Assembly: GCF_002454115.1 (NCBI RefSeq)
Contig: NZ_DKIH01000009.1
Span: 437,250-501,249, forward strand
Direction: 5' to 3'
From: Sphingopyxis sp. UBA6723
Lineage (GTDB): Bacteria; Pseudomonadota; Alphaproteobacteria; Sphingomonadales; Sphingomonadaceae
DNA length: 64,000 bases
Positions 8,137-17,286 of the stretch are shown piece after piece. The notes under the pieces were generated by a model that made no database searches, was not told where the DNA came from, and saw only the letters and a program-made list of their open reading frames with translations. The position numbers were made by a program, and so were the translations under genes. The first letter of the stretch is position 1, and the number at the start of each line of letters is the position of its first letter.

Positions 8137-9060
8137 CTAGGACGAAGGTGACCCGAGGTCAACGTCGGCAATATGATCGCGCATCTGCGCCAACGGATGG
8201 CGCTGGTTGACCAGCTCGACGAGGCGGCGGCTGTCGACATGGGTATAGATTTCGGTCGTCGCGATGTCCGCGTGGCCCAGCATCAACTGCAATGCCCGCA
8301 GGTCCGCCCCGCCTTCGAGCAGATGGGTGGCAAAAGCGTGGCGCAGCACATGCGGGCTGACCGCGGTCGGATCGATCCCCGCGCGGCCCGCGAGATCGCG
8401 CAGCATCTGGAACAGCCGGACGCGCGAGACGTGGCTCTTGCCCGACGGAAACAGCCAAAGCGAACCGTCGGCGATGAGCGGCAGCCAGCGGTCGAGCGCC
8501 CCGCGGGCGCGATCCGACAGCGGCACCAACCGCTCTTTGTCTCCCTTTCCCCGCACGATCAGATATTCGCGCTCGCCGGCAATCGCCCGCCGCGGCAGTG
8601 CTACCAGTTCACTCGCGCGCAGTCCCGATCCATAAAGAAGTTCGAGCAGCAACAGCATCCGCACCGCCGCCGCGGCTGGCGCTTCACCCGCGGCGTCCTC
8701 TTCGGCCTGTGCAAACAGCCGCCCGACATGATCGTGCGTCAGGATGCGCGGCAGCGGGCGCCGCGTCGTTGGCCGTGCAATATCGAGCGCAGGATTGTCG
8801 GCGCGGTCGCCTTCGTCGAGCAGAAAGGCGAAGAACTGACGCAGCGCGGACAGCTTGCGCGCCGCACTGCTTGCCGCAAGTGATTGATAGTCAGCCATCA
8901 ATTGGCGCAGCACCGCGACATTCGCATCGGCGAGCGGGCCTTTGACCCATAATGCCGCCTGCTCCAGATCGCGGCGATAGGCAGCCAGCGTGTTGCGCGA
9001 GGCGCCTCGCTCCGCCGCCATCATTTCCAGGAAGCGGTCGATCGCTGCCCCGTCAGACAT
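8137..9060 (-). CDS. xerD: site-specific tyrosine recombinase XerD
   Basis: A 307-aa tyrosine recombinase of the XerC/D type that resolves chromosome dimers at dif together with its partner. The N-terminal SAM-like core-binding domain spans about residues 5-90. The catalytic residues are visible: Arg in SGLRASELVAL, His and Arg in HVLRHAFATHLLEGG, His in GHADIATTEIYTHV and the Tyr nucleophile in the same stretch. It starts at ATG 9060 and precedes accA by 11 bases; the xerD-accA neighbourhood is frequent in sphingomonads. Confidence 0.93.
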   Translation of the reverse strand: MSDGAAIDRFLEMMAAERGASRNTLAAYRRDLEQAALWVKGPLADANVAVLRQLMADYQSLAASSAARKLSALRQFFAFLLDEGDRADNPALDIARPTTRRPLPRILTHDHVGRLFAQAEEDAAGEAPAAAAVRMLLLLELLYGSGLRASELVALPRRAIAGEREYLIVRGKGDKERLVPLSDRARGALDRWLPLIADGSLWLFPSGKSHVSRVRLFQMLRDLAGRAGIDPTAVSPHVLRHAFATHLLEGGADLRALQLMLGHADIATTEIYTHVDSRRLVELVNQRHPLAQMRDHIADVDLGSPSS

Positions 9061-9089
9061 CGTCTGACTGCGCCATCAAACGGTCAGGT

Positions 9090-10907
9090 TCAGACACGCA
9101 CCAGCGCTTCGGCGGCGATCATCCGCGCTTCGGACGCCAGTCCCACCTCGCGTAGCGCCCGGACGATGTAATAGAGATGATAGGGCGGCACTTTCGACCA
9201 TTCGCCTTGCATCCCTGTCGCGGCCAGCAACGCCACCATCCCGGGTTCACGCCGCTCTGCGGCGGCCATGATTGCGCGCGACCAGCGCGTCTGCTTGCCC
9301 AGATCGACGCCGAGGTCGCTCGCCGCCGACGCTGCAGCGCCCGTCTCGATCCGCCCGAGCCCGGCCAGCCCGGCGAGCAGGAATTTCGAGCGCAGATAAT
9401 CGGCGCTGTCGTCATCGCTCGAAAACTGCCCGACGGCGCCAGCGGTGGTGCCGTTTAGGGGTCGCGGTGAACCGACCGCCAGCACGCCCCAAGCGTGGCT
9501 TCCGACGGTCACGGTCGGCACCCAAGCGATGGCGTTGGCGTCATAGCCGCCTGCCAGCATCGATCCCAGCAATTGCCACGGATCGCTGCCGACATCGGTG
9601 CTCACCGGCAATGCTGCGGCGGCACGCGCGGTCGCGACCATCGCCGCGTAGCTTTGCAGCGGTGCCGTCCCAGCACTCCACAGCCCTTGCATTGCCGCGT
9701 AGCGGTCGGCGCCATTCGCGGCGCCAAAGGCGGCGCGGAGCTGGTCGGTCTGCGCCGCCAGCGCCTCCGAAGGTTCTTCCTCGCCCGCCGCCGCGCTCAG
9801 CAAGGACACATAGGCTTCGCTCGATAGCACGCCGCGCGCCGCCGCCTCGGGCGCCGCGGCAACCCGATTTGCCATGTCGGTCATCGGCGCGAGGACGGTC
9901 CAGCCCTTCATATGGGCAGGGATCGACGTGCGCAGCGGTTCGGGGACCGGCACCGCCGTGGCAGTCGCCATGCCGAACCGCCAGCTCGTCAGCCGGTCGA
10001 CATTATCCCATTCGATCGTGGTCGATCGCCGCCCGCTGCCGGTGGCGCCGAGCACCCGCTCCGCGAGCAGGATGTCGAAGTTGGCAATCTTGCCACTCGA
10101 CCGCACCCGGCCGATCGCCCAACCTGCCGGGCCGGCCTCGCCCGACAAGCCCGAACAAATCGCCGCCGCCAGCCGCCAGGCCTGCTCGTCGCCATGGGCC
10201 AGACCAGCTGGAACATAGGGACACATGCCCGCCGGATCGGCGTTGGCCAGATAAGTCTGCTGCGCCGCCGCCACCAGGCGCGGGCTGGCCCGGTCATAGT
10301 CGACCGCCTGAACGATCCAGCGCGCCGCGATCGATTCGCCCATCCGGAGCAGAAGCGACGCGCGGTCGGCGGCCAGGTCGGCGCCGTTGATCGTGCCGGG
10401 GGTATCGATCGCCGATACCAGTGACCGCCGCAGCAGGATCTGACCCCAGCGCGACGCAAGCTGGCCGTTGGTCCGCCGCATGATCGCCGCGGCATATTGA
10501 CCGCGCACACCAAAGGCATCGGGTGCGAGCCCCCCGGTTTCGGGGGTCAATGGTCCGATCCGCGTCAGCAAACGCCGCGCGCCGGGCGGAAGATCATATT
10601 TCAGCGTGCCAGGCGCGACCTCTTCGCCATCCTCGCCCTCCTCATCGGAAGCCTCGCCGGGCGTTCCGGCCGTGTCGGTGGCGCTTACCGTCGAGGTGAC
10701 CGGCGGCGGGGTCGCACCGTTTTTCGGGGTCGATGTTGGCGTAGGTGCTTGCGATGGGGTCGGCGTCGGACGCGGTGCCGGCGTGTCGGGAGGATTGCCA
10801 AAACCTTCGGGCAGCAGCGATTCCTGCGCGAGCGCGGGCAGCACCAGCGCGGCGGCAAGCGCGGTACCCGACAAGGCCAAGGTCAGCATCAGCGGTTTTT
10901 TAGTCAT
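9090..10907 (-). CDS. conserved hypothetical secreted protein
   Basis: A 605-aa protein of unknown function. A clear signal peptide (MTKKPLMLTLALSG then an Ala/Leu core ending ALAQES) is followed by a Pro/Thr-rich linker (about residues 40-75), an acidic patch (SDEEGEDGEE) and a long Ala-rich, probably alpha-helical region that looks like degenerate helical repeats. Only one pair of Cys is present (MCPYV and AICSG). The start is ATG 10907; a GTG one codon upstream is possible. The gene is divergent from aroK and 29 bases upstream of xerD, so it may lead a xerD-accA transcript. A periplasmic structural or scaffolding role is a guess. Confidence 0.75.
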   Translation of the reverse strand: MTKKPLMLTLALSGTALAAALVLPALAQESLLPEGFGNPPDTPAPRPTPTPSQAPTPTSTPKNGATPPPVTSTVSATDTAGTPGEASDEEGEDGEEVAPGTLKYDLPPGARRLLTRIGPLTPETGGLAPDAFGVRGQYAAAIMRRTNGQLASRWGQILLRRSLVSAIDTPGTINGADLAADRASLLLRMGESIAARWIVQAVDYDRASPRLVAAAQQTYLANADPAGMCPYVPAGLAHGDEQAWRLAAAICSGLSGEAGPAGWAIGRVRSSGKIANFDILLAERVLGATGSGRRSTTIEWDNVDRLTSWRFGMATATAVPVPEPLRTSIPAHMKGWTVLAPMTDMANRVAAAPEAAARGVLSSEAYVSLLSAAAGEEEPSEALAAQTDQLRAAFGAANGADRYAAMQGLWSAGTAPLQSYAAMVATARAAAALPVSTDVGSDPWQLLGSMLAGGYDANAIAWVPTVTVGSHAWGVLAVGSPRPLNGTTAGAVGQFSSDDDSADYLRSKFLLAGLAGLGRIETGAAASAASDLGVDLGKQTRWSRAIMAAAERREPGMVALLAATGMQGEWSKVPPYHLYYIVRALREVGLASEARMIAAEALVRV

Positions 10908-11034
10908 CACGCCACGCTTTCGGCAATCTTGTCGGCCACGTCCACCTCAATCCTTCGCGCCCGGACAGCCGGACCTGCATTTATCGGCGAAAACCGTTGT
11001 TCCGCGCGTCTCGAACGGTATAGCCGCGCCCACC

Positions 11035-11613
11035 ATGTCGCGAAACCCGAAAAGCCCGGCTTCTGCCATTCCCGCGTCGATCCGCGACCGGTCGATCGTG
11101 CTGGTCGGGTTGATGGGGTCGGGAAAATCGACCGTTGGCCGCCGCTTGGCCCAGCGATTGGGGATGCGGTTTGCCGACGCCGACGACGAGATTGAGCGCG
11201 CCGCCGACATGACCATCGCCGATATTTTCGAACGGTTCGGCGAGGCGCATTTCCGCGATGGCGAGCGGCGGGTGATCGCGCGGCTGCTGGCCGGCAAACC
11301 GATGGTGCTGGCGACTGGCGGCGGTGCCTTTATCAACGACGAAACACGCGCGCTGATCCTGCGTGACAGTCTGTGCATCTGGCTCGACGCCGACATCGAG
11401 ACATTGGTCGAGCGCGTCGGTCGCCGCAGCCATCGACCGCTGCTCAAGAACCGCGACCCGCGCGAAGTGCTTCGCGAACTGGCGGCGGTGCGAAACCCGA
11501 TCTATGCCGAAGCCCATCTGCGCATCGGTTCGGCAAGCACGCCACATGATCACACGGTACGCGCGATCATGGAGGCCTTGTCAGAGTGGAAAGACCCGCA
11601 ATGGAACAACTGA
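11035..11613 (+). CDS. aroK: shikimate kinase
   Basis: A 192-aa shikimate kinase (ATP-dependent 3-phosphorylation of shikimate). The Walker A loop GLMGSGKST lies near residues 25-33, the shikimate-binding DADDEIE segment near 50, GGG (ATGGGAF) near 95 and the RRSHRPLL lid near 130. The start chosen is ATG 11035; the open frame upstream is antisense to the secreted protein gene. It overlaps aroB by 13 bases (with ATG 11601), the classical aroKB unit. Confidence 0.94.
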   Translation: MSRNPKSPASAIPASIRDRSIVLVGLMGSGKSTVGRRLAQRLGMRFADADDEIERAADMTIADIFERFGEAHFRDGERRVIARLLAGKPMVLATGGGAFINDETRALILRDSLCIWLDADIETLVERVGRRSHRPLLKNRDPREVLRELAAVRNPIYAEAHLRIGSASTPHDHTVRAIMEALSEWKDPQWNN

Positions 11614-12704
11614 CCGTCGAACTCGGCAACCGCAGTTATCCGATCCTGATCGGCGATGGGCTGATCCGGTCGATCGGAACACATGTGGCGCCGCTGCTCA
11701 AACGCCCGCGGACGATGATCGTCACCGACGCGCATGTCGCTGACCATTATCTGATCCCACTCGGCACCGCGCTGGCAATGGAGAATATCTCCTTCTCCTC
11801 CTTCGTCCTCGAACCCGGCGAGGCAACGAAAAGCTGGGCCGGGTTGGCAAGGTTGACCGAATGGCTGATCGGCGAAGGCGTCGAGCGCAGCGATCATGTC
11901 ATCGCGCTTGGCGGCGGCGTCATCGGCGATCTCGTCGGCTTCGCGTGCAGCATCGTGAAGCGCGGCTGTCACTTCATCCAGGTACCGACCACCCTGCTCG
12001 CACAAGTCGACAGCAGCGTCGGCGGCAAGACCGCGATCAACGTCGCCGCGGGCAAGAATATGATCGGTGCCTTTCACCAGCCCGCACTGGTCGTGATCGA
12101 CCCCGCGACGCTCGCAACGCTGCCGCGCCGCGATCTCGCCGCGGGCTATGCCGAGGTGGTCAAATATGGCCTGATCGACGATGCCGACTTTTTTGGCTGG
12201 TGCGAAGCGAATGGCGCGGCGCTGCTGGGGGGCGACAGCGCCGCGCGCGCGCAAGCCATCGCGCATAGCGTCGCTGCCAAGGCGCGGATTGTCGCCGCCG
12301 ACGAGCGCGAGACGCAGGACATCCGCGCGCTGCTTAACCTGGGTCACAGCTTTGGCCACGCGCTCGAAGCCGAAACCGGGTATTCGGACAAACTGCTGCA
12401 TGGCGAAGCGGTCGCCGCGGGCATGGTGCTGGCGCATCGCTTTTCAGCTGCGCAAGGCCTGTGTTCGGCCGCCGATGCCGACCGCGTCGCTGCGCATCTT
12501 GCCGCGGTTGGTCTGCCGCACGATCTGGCAAGTGCTGGGGTGGCGGCGGACGGCGCAACGCTGGCGGGTCATATGGCGCATGACAAGAAGGTGCGCGGCG
12601 GCAAATTGCCGCTGATCCTGACCCGCGGCATTGGTCGGAGCTTTGTCACCGATGAATTCGGGTTGGACATGGTCGCGGCGTTTCTGGACGTCCAGCCCCG
12701 CTAG
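11601..12704 (+). CDS. aroB: 3-dehydroquinate synthase
   Basis: A 367-aa enzyme converting DAHP to 3-dehydroquinate, the second shikimate-pathway step. Landmarks are the NAD-binding GGGVIGDLVGFACSIVKRG, the PTTLLAQVDSSVGGKTAIN signature, KNMIGAFHQP, and the metal-ligand His in NLGHSFGHALE and LHGEAVAAGM. ATG 11601 is preferred over a GTG at 11586 (five residues longer). It is translationally coupled to aroK. Confidence 0.95.
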   Translation: MEQLTVELGNRSYPILIGDGLIRSIGTHVAPLLKRPRTMIVTDAHVADHYLIPLGTALAMENISFSSFVLEPGEATKSWAGLARLTEWLIGEGVERSDHVIALGGGVIGDLVGFACSIVKRGCHFIQVPTTLLAQVDSSVGGKTAINVAAGKNMIGAFHQPALVVIDPATLATLPRRDLAAGYAEVVKYGLIDDADFFGWCEANGAALLGGDSAARAQAIAHSVAAKARIVAADERETQDIRALLNLGHSFGHALEAETGYSDKLLHGEAVAAGMVLAHRFSAAQGLCSAADADRVAAHLAAVGLPHDLASAGVAADGATLAGHMAHDKKVRGGKLPLILTRGIGRSFVTDEFGLDMVAAFLDVQPR

Positions 12705-12716
12705 ATTTTACGGATC

Positions 12717-12826
12717 ACCCAAACTCCGCTTGTGCTGAGCTTGTCGAAGCACCGTCCTTCTTTGCTTTCCAGTGCTGAAAAGAAAGAACGGCCCTTCGAC
12801 AAGCTCAGGGCGAACAGAGTTTGGGT
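12717..12826. repeat. long inverted repeat between convergent genes
   Basis: The outer arms acccaaactc / gagtttgggt enclose inner arms with the common intergenic motif gagcttgtcgaag / cttcgacaagctc. The element sits between the convergent aroB and Kef genes. It is probably a REP/BIME-type palindrome that could also serve as a two-way terminator. Confidence 0.75.
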
Positions 12827-12848
12827 AAAGCTAGGCAGACACAGAAAC

Positions 12849-14723
12849 TTACCCCGCCGCCTCCGCCTCTTCCCTTGCCAATTTCGCCGCCTGCCGCCGT
12901 TCGCGCAGCGTTTCGAGCACACTTGCCGCCTGCCTTCCGCCGCCGGCGACGAACCGGTGGTCCATCCCCGCGGTCAGATCGCCCTCGCTGATCTGTGCAT
13001 GCAAGCGTTCGGAATCGAGATGACGCAAGGCCTGTTCGACATCGGCAATTTCATCATCATCGACGTCGATCTGCTTCAGCGCCAGCAGACCCAGCGCGAT
13101 CGAGCTTTCAAAGGTTTCGCGCACCGCGCCATCGACCCCGGCGCCGTCGATCGCCATCAACTGACGGCGGTCGAACACCCGCGTCAGGATCTTGGCGTTC
13201 GGGAAGGCTTTGATGATCGGGGCCAGCACTGCTGCGTCAAAACTGCGGTCGTCGGTGCAGAAAATGATCAGCCGTGCATCATCGGCATCGGCGCGGCGCA
13301 GCACATCGACCTTCAGCCCGTCGCCGTAATAAACTTTGGTATTGAAACGCCCCGACGTCTCGATCTGGCTCGGCTTCTTGTCGATTAGCGTTACCGAACA
13401 ATCGACCGCGTTCAGCATCTGCGTCACAATCTGTCCGAACCGCCCGTAGCCGACGACAATGGCCGACCCGCGTGGCGCGTGTTCGGGATCGTCGAGATCG
13501 GCTTTGATGCTTTCGGGCGCAAATTCCAGATTGCGCGCGAACAGCATCAGGAACGGGGTCGAAATCATCGATAACGTCACGACCGCGCTGAACAGGCTCG
13601 CCGCCTCGGGCGCGATCAGCTGCGCCTCGGTGGCCTGGGTGAACAGCAGAAAGCCGAATTCGCCGCCCTGGCTGAGCAACAGGCCAAGCCCGAGTGCGAC
13701 GCTCCATGGCTTGCCGAACAGACGTACAAGAACGGTCAGCACCGCCACCTTCACCGCGACCAGCCCGGCGGCCAGTGCCACGACGCGGAGCGGGTCTTCG
13801 CGAATGACGTTGAGGTCGAGCACCATACCGACCGCGAGGAAAAACAGCCCGAGCAGCACCAGGCGGAAGGGTTCGACATCGGCCTCGATCTCGTGCCGAT
13901 ACGGCGAATCGGCGAGCATCACCCCGGCGATGAATGCCCCCAAGGCTGTCGACAGGTGCAGGCTGTGCATGAAGGCGGCGCTGGCGATGACGACCAGCAG
14001 CCCGACAACCACGAACAGTTCGCGCTCGCCATAACGGCCGATGATGCGCAGCAACGGGTTCACGACAAAGCGCCCGGCGAGGACGAGGACGATGATAGCC
14101 GCGACGGTATAGAGCGCCATCTGCCACCCCGGCGGCGCGTCGGGGCTGGCGGGAGCGCGCGACAGCACCGCGATGATCGTAATCATCGGTACGATCGCCA
14201 GATCCTGGAACAGCAGGATCGAAAAGGCCTTTTCGCCAAAGGGCGAGTTGATCCGCCCCGAACTTTTGAGGCCGGGCAACACCTGCGCGGTCGAGGACAA
14301 TGCGAGCGGCAGCCCCAAGGCAAGCGCCGCCTGCCAGCTGAAGCCGAGCGTCATCATGATCAAGCCCGTAAGGATCAGGCCGGTGATCACCACCTGTGCC
14401 AGCCCCAACCCGAAAATCGCCCGGCGCATGTCCCACAAGCGCCGCGGATGCAGTTCGAGCCCGACGAGGAACAGCAGAAACGCAATGCCGATCTCGGCAA
14501 AAGCGAGCTTCGATTCGCCGCCGCCGACCAAGCCCAGGCCATAGGGACCGACCAACGAGCCCGCGACGAGATAGCCCAGCACCGCACCCAGCCCGAGTCG
14601 GCGGAACAGCAGCACGAACAGCGTCGCCACACCGAGCAGGATCGCCCCCTCGAACAGCGCGGTGTCCGTCACCTTTTCAGCAGCGACCTCGGTCGCTGCC
14701 ACGCTGAGGCCGAGCAGAATCAT
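12849..14723 (-). CDS. CPA2 family monovalent cation:proton antiporter with TrkA-N domain (Kef-type)
   Basis: A 624-aa Kef-type protein. The N-terminal two thirds form about 12 membrane helices (GAILLGVATLFVLLFRRLGLG onward) with the family motif LALSSTAQVLP. The C-terminal third is an RCK/TrkA-N nucleotide-binding domain starting AIVVGYGRFGQIVTQML and continuing to LIDKKPSQIETSG. It would exchange K+ or Na+ for protons at the inner membrane. ATG 14723 overlaps the preceding gene's stop (ATGA); the longer upstream frame only covers that neighbour. It is the last gene of a radA-cvpA-scaffold-antiporter unit. Confidence 0.9.
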   Translation of the reverse strand: MILLGLSVAATEVAAEKVTDTALFEGAILLGVATLFVLLFRRLGLGAVLGYLVAGSLVGPYGLGLVGGGESKLAFAEIGIAFLLFLVGLELHPRRLWDMRRAIFGLGLAQVVITGLILTGLIMMTLGFSWQAALALGLPLALSSTAQVLPGLKSSGRINSPFGEKAFSILLFQDLAIVPMITIIAVLSRAPASPDAPPGWQMALYTVAAIIVLVLAGRFVVNPLLRIIGRYGERELFVVVGLLVVIASAAFMHSLHLSTALGAFIAGVMLADSPYRHEIEADVEPFRLVLLGLFFLAVGMVLDLNVIREDPLRVVALAAGLVAVKVAVLTVLVRLFGKPWSVALGLGLLLSQGGEFGFLLFTQATEAQLIAPEAASLFSAVVTLSMISTPFLMLFARNLEFAPESIKADLDDPEHAPRGSAIVVGYGRFGQIVTQMLNAVDCSVTLIDKKPSQIETSGRFNTKVYYGDGLKVDVLRRADADDARLIIFCTDDRSFDAAVLAPIIKAFPNAKILTRVFDRRQLMAIDGAGVDGAVRETFESSIALGLLALKQIDVDDDEIADVEQALRHLDSERLHAQISEGDLTAGMDHRFVAGGGRQAASVLETLRERRQAAKLAREEAEAAG

Positions 14724-15148
14724 ACCCGGGCGCTCTGCTTTTCGAGCGCCAGGATTGCGGCGTCGAACGGCAGGAGGATCGCGCCCTGCCGCGCAGGATA
14801 ATCGCGCGCCGGGGCGAGCAGCCCGAACCCCGGCCAGTCGGGAACATCGCCAATACCGCCAAACCAACTGGCAATTGCATCGCGCGCGCCGCGAATCTCT
14901 TCGCGGCTGCGCCCCTTGACGTGACGCGCCAGCAACGTTGCCGCCGCCTGCCCCAGCGCACATGCCTCGACATGCATACCGATGCCGGTCACCTGTCCTG
15001 CATCGTTGGCATCGAGATCGAGGAGGATGCGACTGCCGCACAGCGGCGCGCGCGCCGCGGCGTGATAACGCGCGTCCGGATTGGGCAGATGTTCTGACGT
15101 CGCCACCGCCAGCGCCAGGATATCGCGATTGTAAAGCGGAGCACTCAT
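14720..15148 (-). CDS. iron-sulfur cluster assembly scaffold protein (NifU/IscU-like)
   Basis: A 142-aa protein of the NifU_N/IscU-like group. It keeps two of the family's Cys positions (APLCGSRI near residue 37 and EACALGQAAATLL near 62). The third cluster-binding Cys near the C-terminus is not visible, so cluster assembly may be altered or use another ligand. It overlaps cvpA and the Kef antiporter gene by 4 bases each. This divergent single-domain form is widespread in alphaproteobacteria outside suf/isc operons; its real role is not established. Confidence 0.75.
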   Translation of the reverse strand: MSAPLYNRDILALAVATSEHLPNPDARYHAAARAPLCGSRILLDLDANDAGQVTGIGMHVEACALGQAAATLLARHVKGRSREEIRGARDAIASWFGGIGDVPDWPGFGLLAPARDYPARQGAILLPFDAAILALEKQSARV

Positions 15149-15681
15149 GGTGTCGGGACCTCGACTTTTGCTTCACGCGCCTGCGCGCGGCGTTCGGCGA
15201 TCACTTTGCTCATCGCCTGGCTCGTCGCATTGAGCGCGGGATAGGTGCGGCTGTCGGTCATCCACGTCGGACGTTGGGCATTGCCGTAGCCAATGTCGTA
15301 TAGCAGCGTCACGACCATGAACCCCAGCGCGGCGATCAGCAACCCCTTTACCGCACCGAAGCCGGCGCCCAGCCCCCGGTCGAAACCGCCAACCAGCGAC
15401 GCGCGGCTGCGCTGTCCCATCGCGCGCGATCCCCATTTGGCAAAAGCGAAGACGCCGCCGAACAGCAGCACAAACGCCAGCATCGCGGCACCGCCATCGC
15501 TGCCGACCCAGCCGGTCAACAGGTCGGTGACGACAGGGTGAAAGAAACGAACCGCCGCAATCGCGAGGATCCACGCGAGCAATGTCGTCACTTCCTGCAC
15601 CAGGCCGCGCGAAAAACCGAGCACCGCGCTGCCGCCAACGAGCGTCAGCACGAGGATATCCAGAGCTGTCAGACTTCCCAT
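15145..15681 (-). CDS. cvpA: CvpA family membrane protein
   Basis: A 178-aa CvpA homologue with four predicted membrane helices in the first 120 residues (LTALDILVLTLVGGSAVLGF, VTTLLAWILAIAAVRFF, AAMLAFVLLFGGVFAFAKW, VKGLLIAALGFMVVTLLY). Ahead of the last helix lies the signature DRGLGAGFGAVKG. Homologues affect envelope integrity and colicin V export in E. coli. It sits 10 bases downstream of radA and overlaps the next gene by 4 bases. Confidence 0.9.
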   Translation of the reverse strand: MGSLTALDILVLTLVGGSAVLGFSRGLVQEVTTLLAWILAIAAVRFFHPVVTDLLTGWVGSDGGAAMLAFVLLFGGVFAFAKWGSRAMGQRSRASLVGGFDRGLGAGFGAVKGLLIAALGFMVVTLLYDIGYGNAQRPTWMTDSRTYPALNATSQAMSKVIAERRAQAREAKVEVPTP

Positions 15682-15691
15682 TCCGCCGGGG

Positions 15692-17053
15692 CTAGTCGCG
15701 ACCGAGCATCAGGTCAACGAGTTCGCCGAGCCGTTCGAAACCGGTCACCGAAATTCCGCCAACCGGCTTCATTCCCTTCGGCCCCCAGCCGCGCGAAAAA
15801 CCCAGCTTAGCCGCTTCGCGCAGTCGCAATCCGTCGTGCGACACCTGCCGCACCTCGCCCGACAGCGACAGTTCGCCGAACACAATCGCATCGGCGGGCA
15901 CCGGCCGTTCGCTGAACGCCGAAATCAGCGCCGCGGCGACCGCAAGATCGGCGGCGGGATCGGTCAGTCGGTAACCGCCCGCAATGTTGAGGTAGACCTC
16001 TGCCGCGCCCATTTGCAGCCCGCAGCGCGCTTCGAGCACCGCGAGCACCATCGCCAACCGCCCGCTGTCCCAGCCAACGACGGCGCGGCGCGGCGTCGCC
16101 CCGCTTGCCAGTCGCACGGTCAGCGCCTGCACCTCGACCAGCACCGGTCGGGTACCCTCCAACGCGGGAAACACCACTGATCCCGGCACGTCGCGGCTGC
16201 GGTCGGTCAGGAACAGGCTCGACGGGTTCGAAACCTCGCCCAGCCCCTCCTCGCCCATCGCAAACACCCCGATTTCGTCGGTGCCGCCAAAGCGGTTCTT
16301 CACCGCGCGCAGGATGCGATATTGGTGGCTGCGCTCGCCTTCGAACGCCAGCACCGTGTCGACCATATGCTCCAGCACTCGCGGACCCGCGATCGTCCCG
16401 TCCTTGGTGACATGGCCAACCAGCACGATCGCGGCGTCGCTGTCCTTGGCATAGCGGATCAGCTCCTGCGCGCTCGCGCGAACCTGGCTCACCGTCCCTG
16501 GCGCGCTGTCGATCAGGTCGCTGTGCATCGTCTGGATCGAATCGATCACGACGAAATCGGCGGTCTGCCGGTCGAGCGTCGCCAATATGTCGCGCACCGA
16601 CGTCGCGCTGGCGAGCGCGACCGGCGCATTGCCGAGTCCCAGACGCTGCGCGCGCAGCCGCACCTGCGCTGCCGCCTCCTCGCCGCTGATGTAGACGACC
16701 GACTTGCCCGCCTGCGCCAGCCGTCCCGCCGCCTGCAACAACAGCGTCGACTTGCCGATCCCCGGATCGCCGCCGATCAACGTCGCCGATCCAGCGACGA
16801 AACCGCCGCCCAGCGCGCGGTCGAACTCGGCAATCCCGCAGAGCATCCGCTCGGGCATCTTGCTTTCGGCATTCAGCGTTTCGAGCGCGATCGTCCGCCC
16901 GCCTTTGCTCAGGTCGTGCTTGGCCGAAAAGACAGTTTCGCCGGCCTCTTCGACGAGCGTGTTCCATTCTCCGCAATCGGCGCACTGCCCTTGCCAGCGA
17001 TAAGTGGCGGAGCCGCAATTCTGGCAGACATATTGGCGTTTCGCTTTGGCCAT
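15692..17053 (-). CDS. radA: DNA repair protein RadA
   Basis: A 453-aa RadA/Sms, a RecA-like branch-migration ATPase. The N-terminal zinc finger has CQNC and CADC (residues 10-30), Walker A is GGDPGIGKST (near 95), the RadA-specific motif is KNRFG (near 250), and the C-terminal region has a Lon-protease-like fold (LNIAGGYRLTDPAADLAVAAAL). ATG 17053 (MAKAKRQYVCQNC) is the conserved start; an ATG four codons earlier is less likely. It is first in a unit with cvpA. Confidence 0.96.
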   Translation of the reverse strand: MAKAKRQYVCQNCGSATYRWQGQCADCGEWNTLVEEAGETVFSAKHDLSKGGRTIALETLNAESKMPERMLCGIAEFDRALGGGFVAGSATLIGGDPGIGKSTLLLQAAGRLAQAGKSVVYISGEEAAAQVRLRAQRLGLGNAPVALASATSVRDILATLDRQTADFVVIDSIQTMHSDLIDSAPGTVSQVRASAQELIRYAKDSDAAIVLVGHVTKDGTIAGPRVLEHMVDTVLAFEGERSHQYRILRAVKNRFGGTDEIGVFAMGEEGLGEVSNPSSLFLTDRSRDVPGSVVFPALEGTRPVLVEVQALTVRLASGATPRRAVVGWDSGRLAMVLAVLEARCGLQMGAAEVYLNIAGGYRLTDPAADLAVAAALISAFSERPVPADAIVFGELSLSGEVRQVSHDGLRLREAAKLGFSRGWGPKGMKPVGGISVTGFERLGELVDLMLGRD

Positions 17054-17124
17054 GCGTTCGCGCATAATCGGAACAAAGATGGAACGCTAGCCCTTTTCCG
17101 TCACCGCCAGCCCCTTCTCCATTC

Positions 17125-17200
17125 TCGTCACCCCGGACTTTGATCCGGGGTCCATGCGGCGCCGCTGCGATGGATGCCGGATCAAATCCGGCATGACGAA
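17125..17200. repeat. REP-like palindrome (gtcaccccggac family)
   Basis: Two adjacent hairpins, one around ccccggacttt-gatccgggg and one around gccggatcaaatccggc, end in the flanks gtca / tgac. The same family recurs at 49269. It lies between radA and the aldolase gene, upstream of both; no other feature is evident in this 230-base gap. Confidence 0.8.
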
Positions 17201-17286
17201 AGTGGGACAGGACGGTTCAGTTTTCCCTGCCGTTGCTCTAGGGCGAAAACCAATCCGAATCGCCCTTCCCACAGAAAGCCCGTCCC

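Noticed and set aside
14724..15176. N-terminal extension of the Kef antiporter frame
   Set aside because: It overlaps the Fe-S scaffold gene in another frame and is not conserved; the overlapping ATG at 14723 fits the operon.
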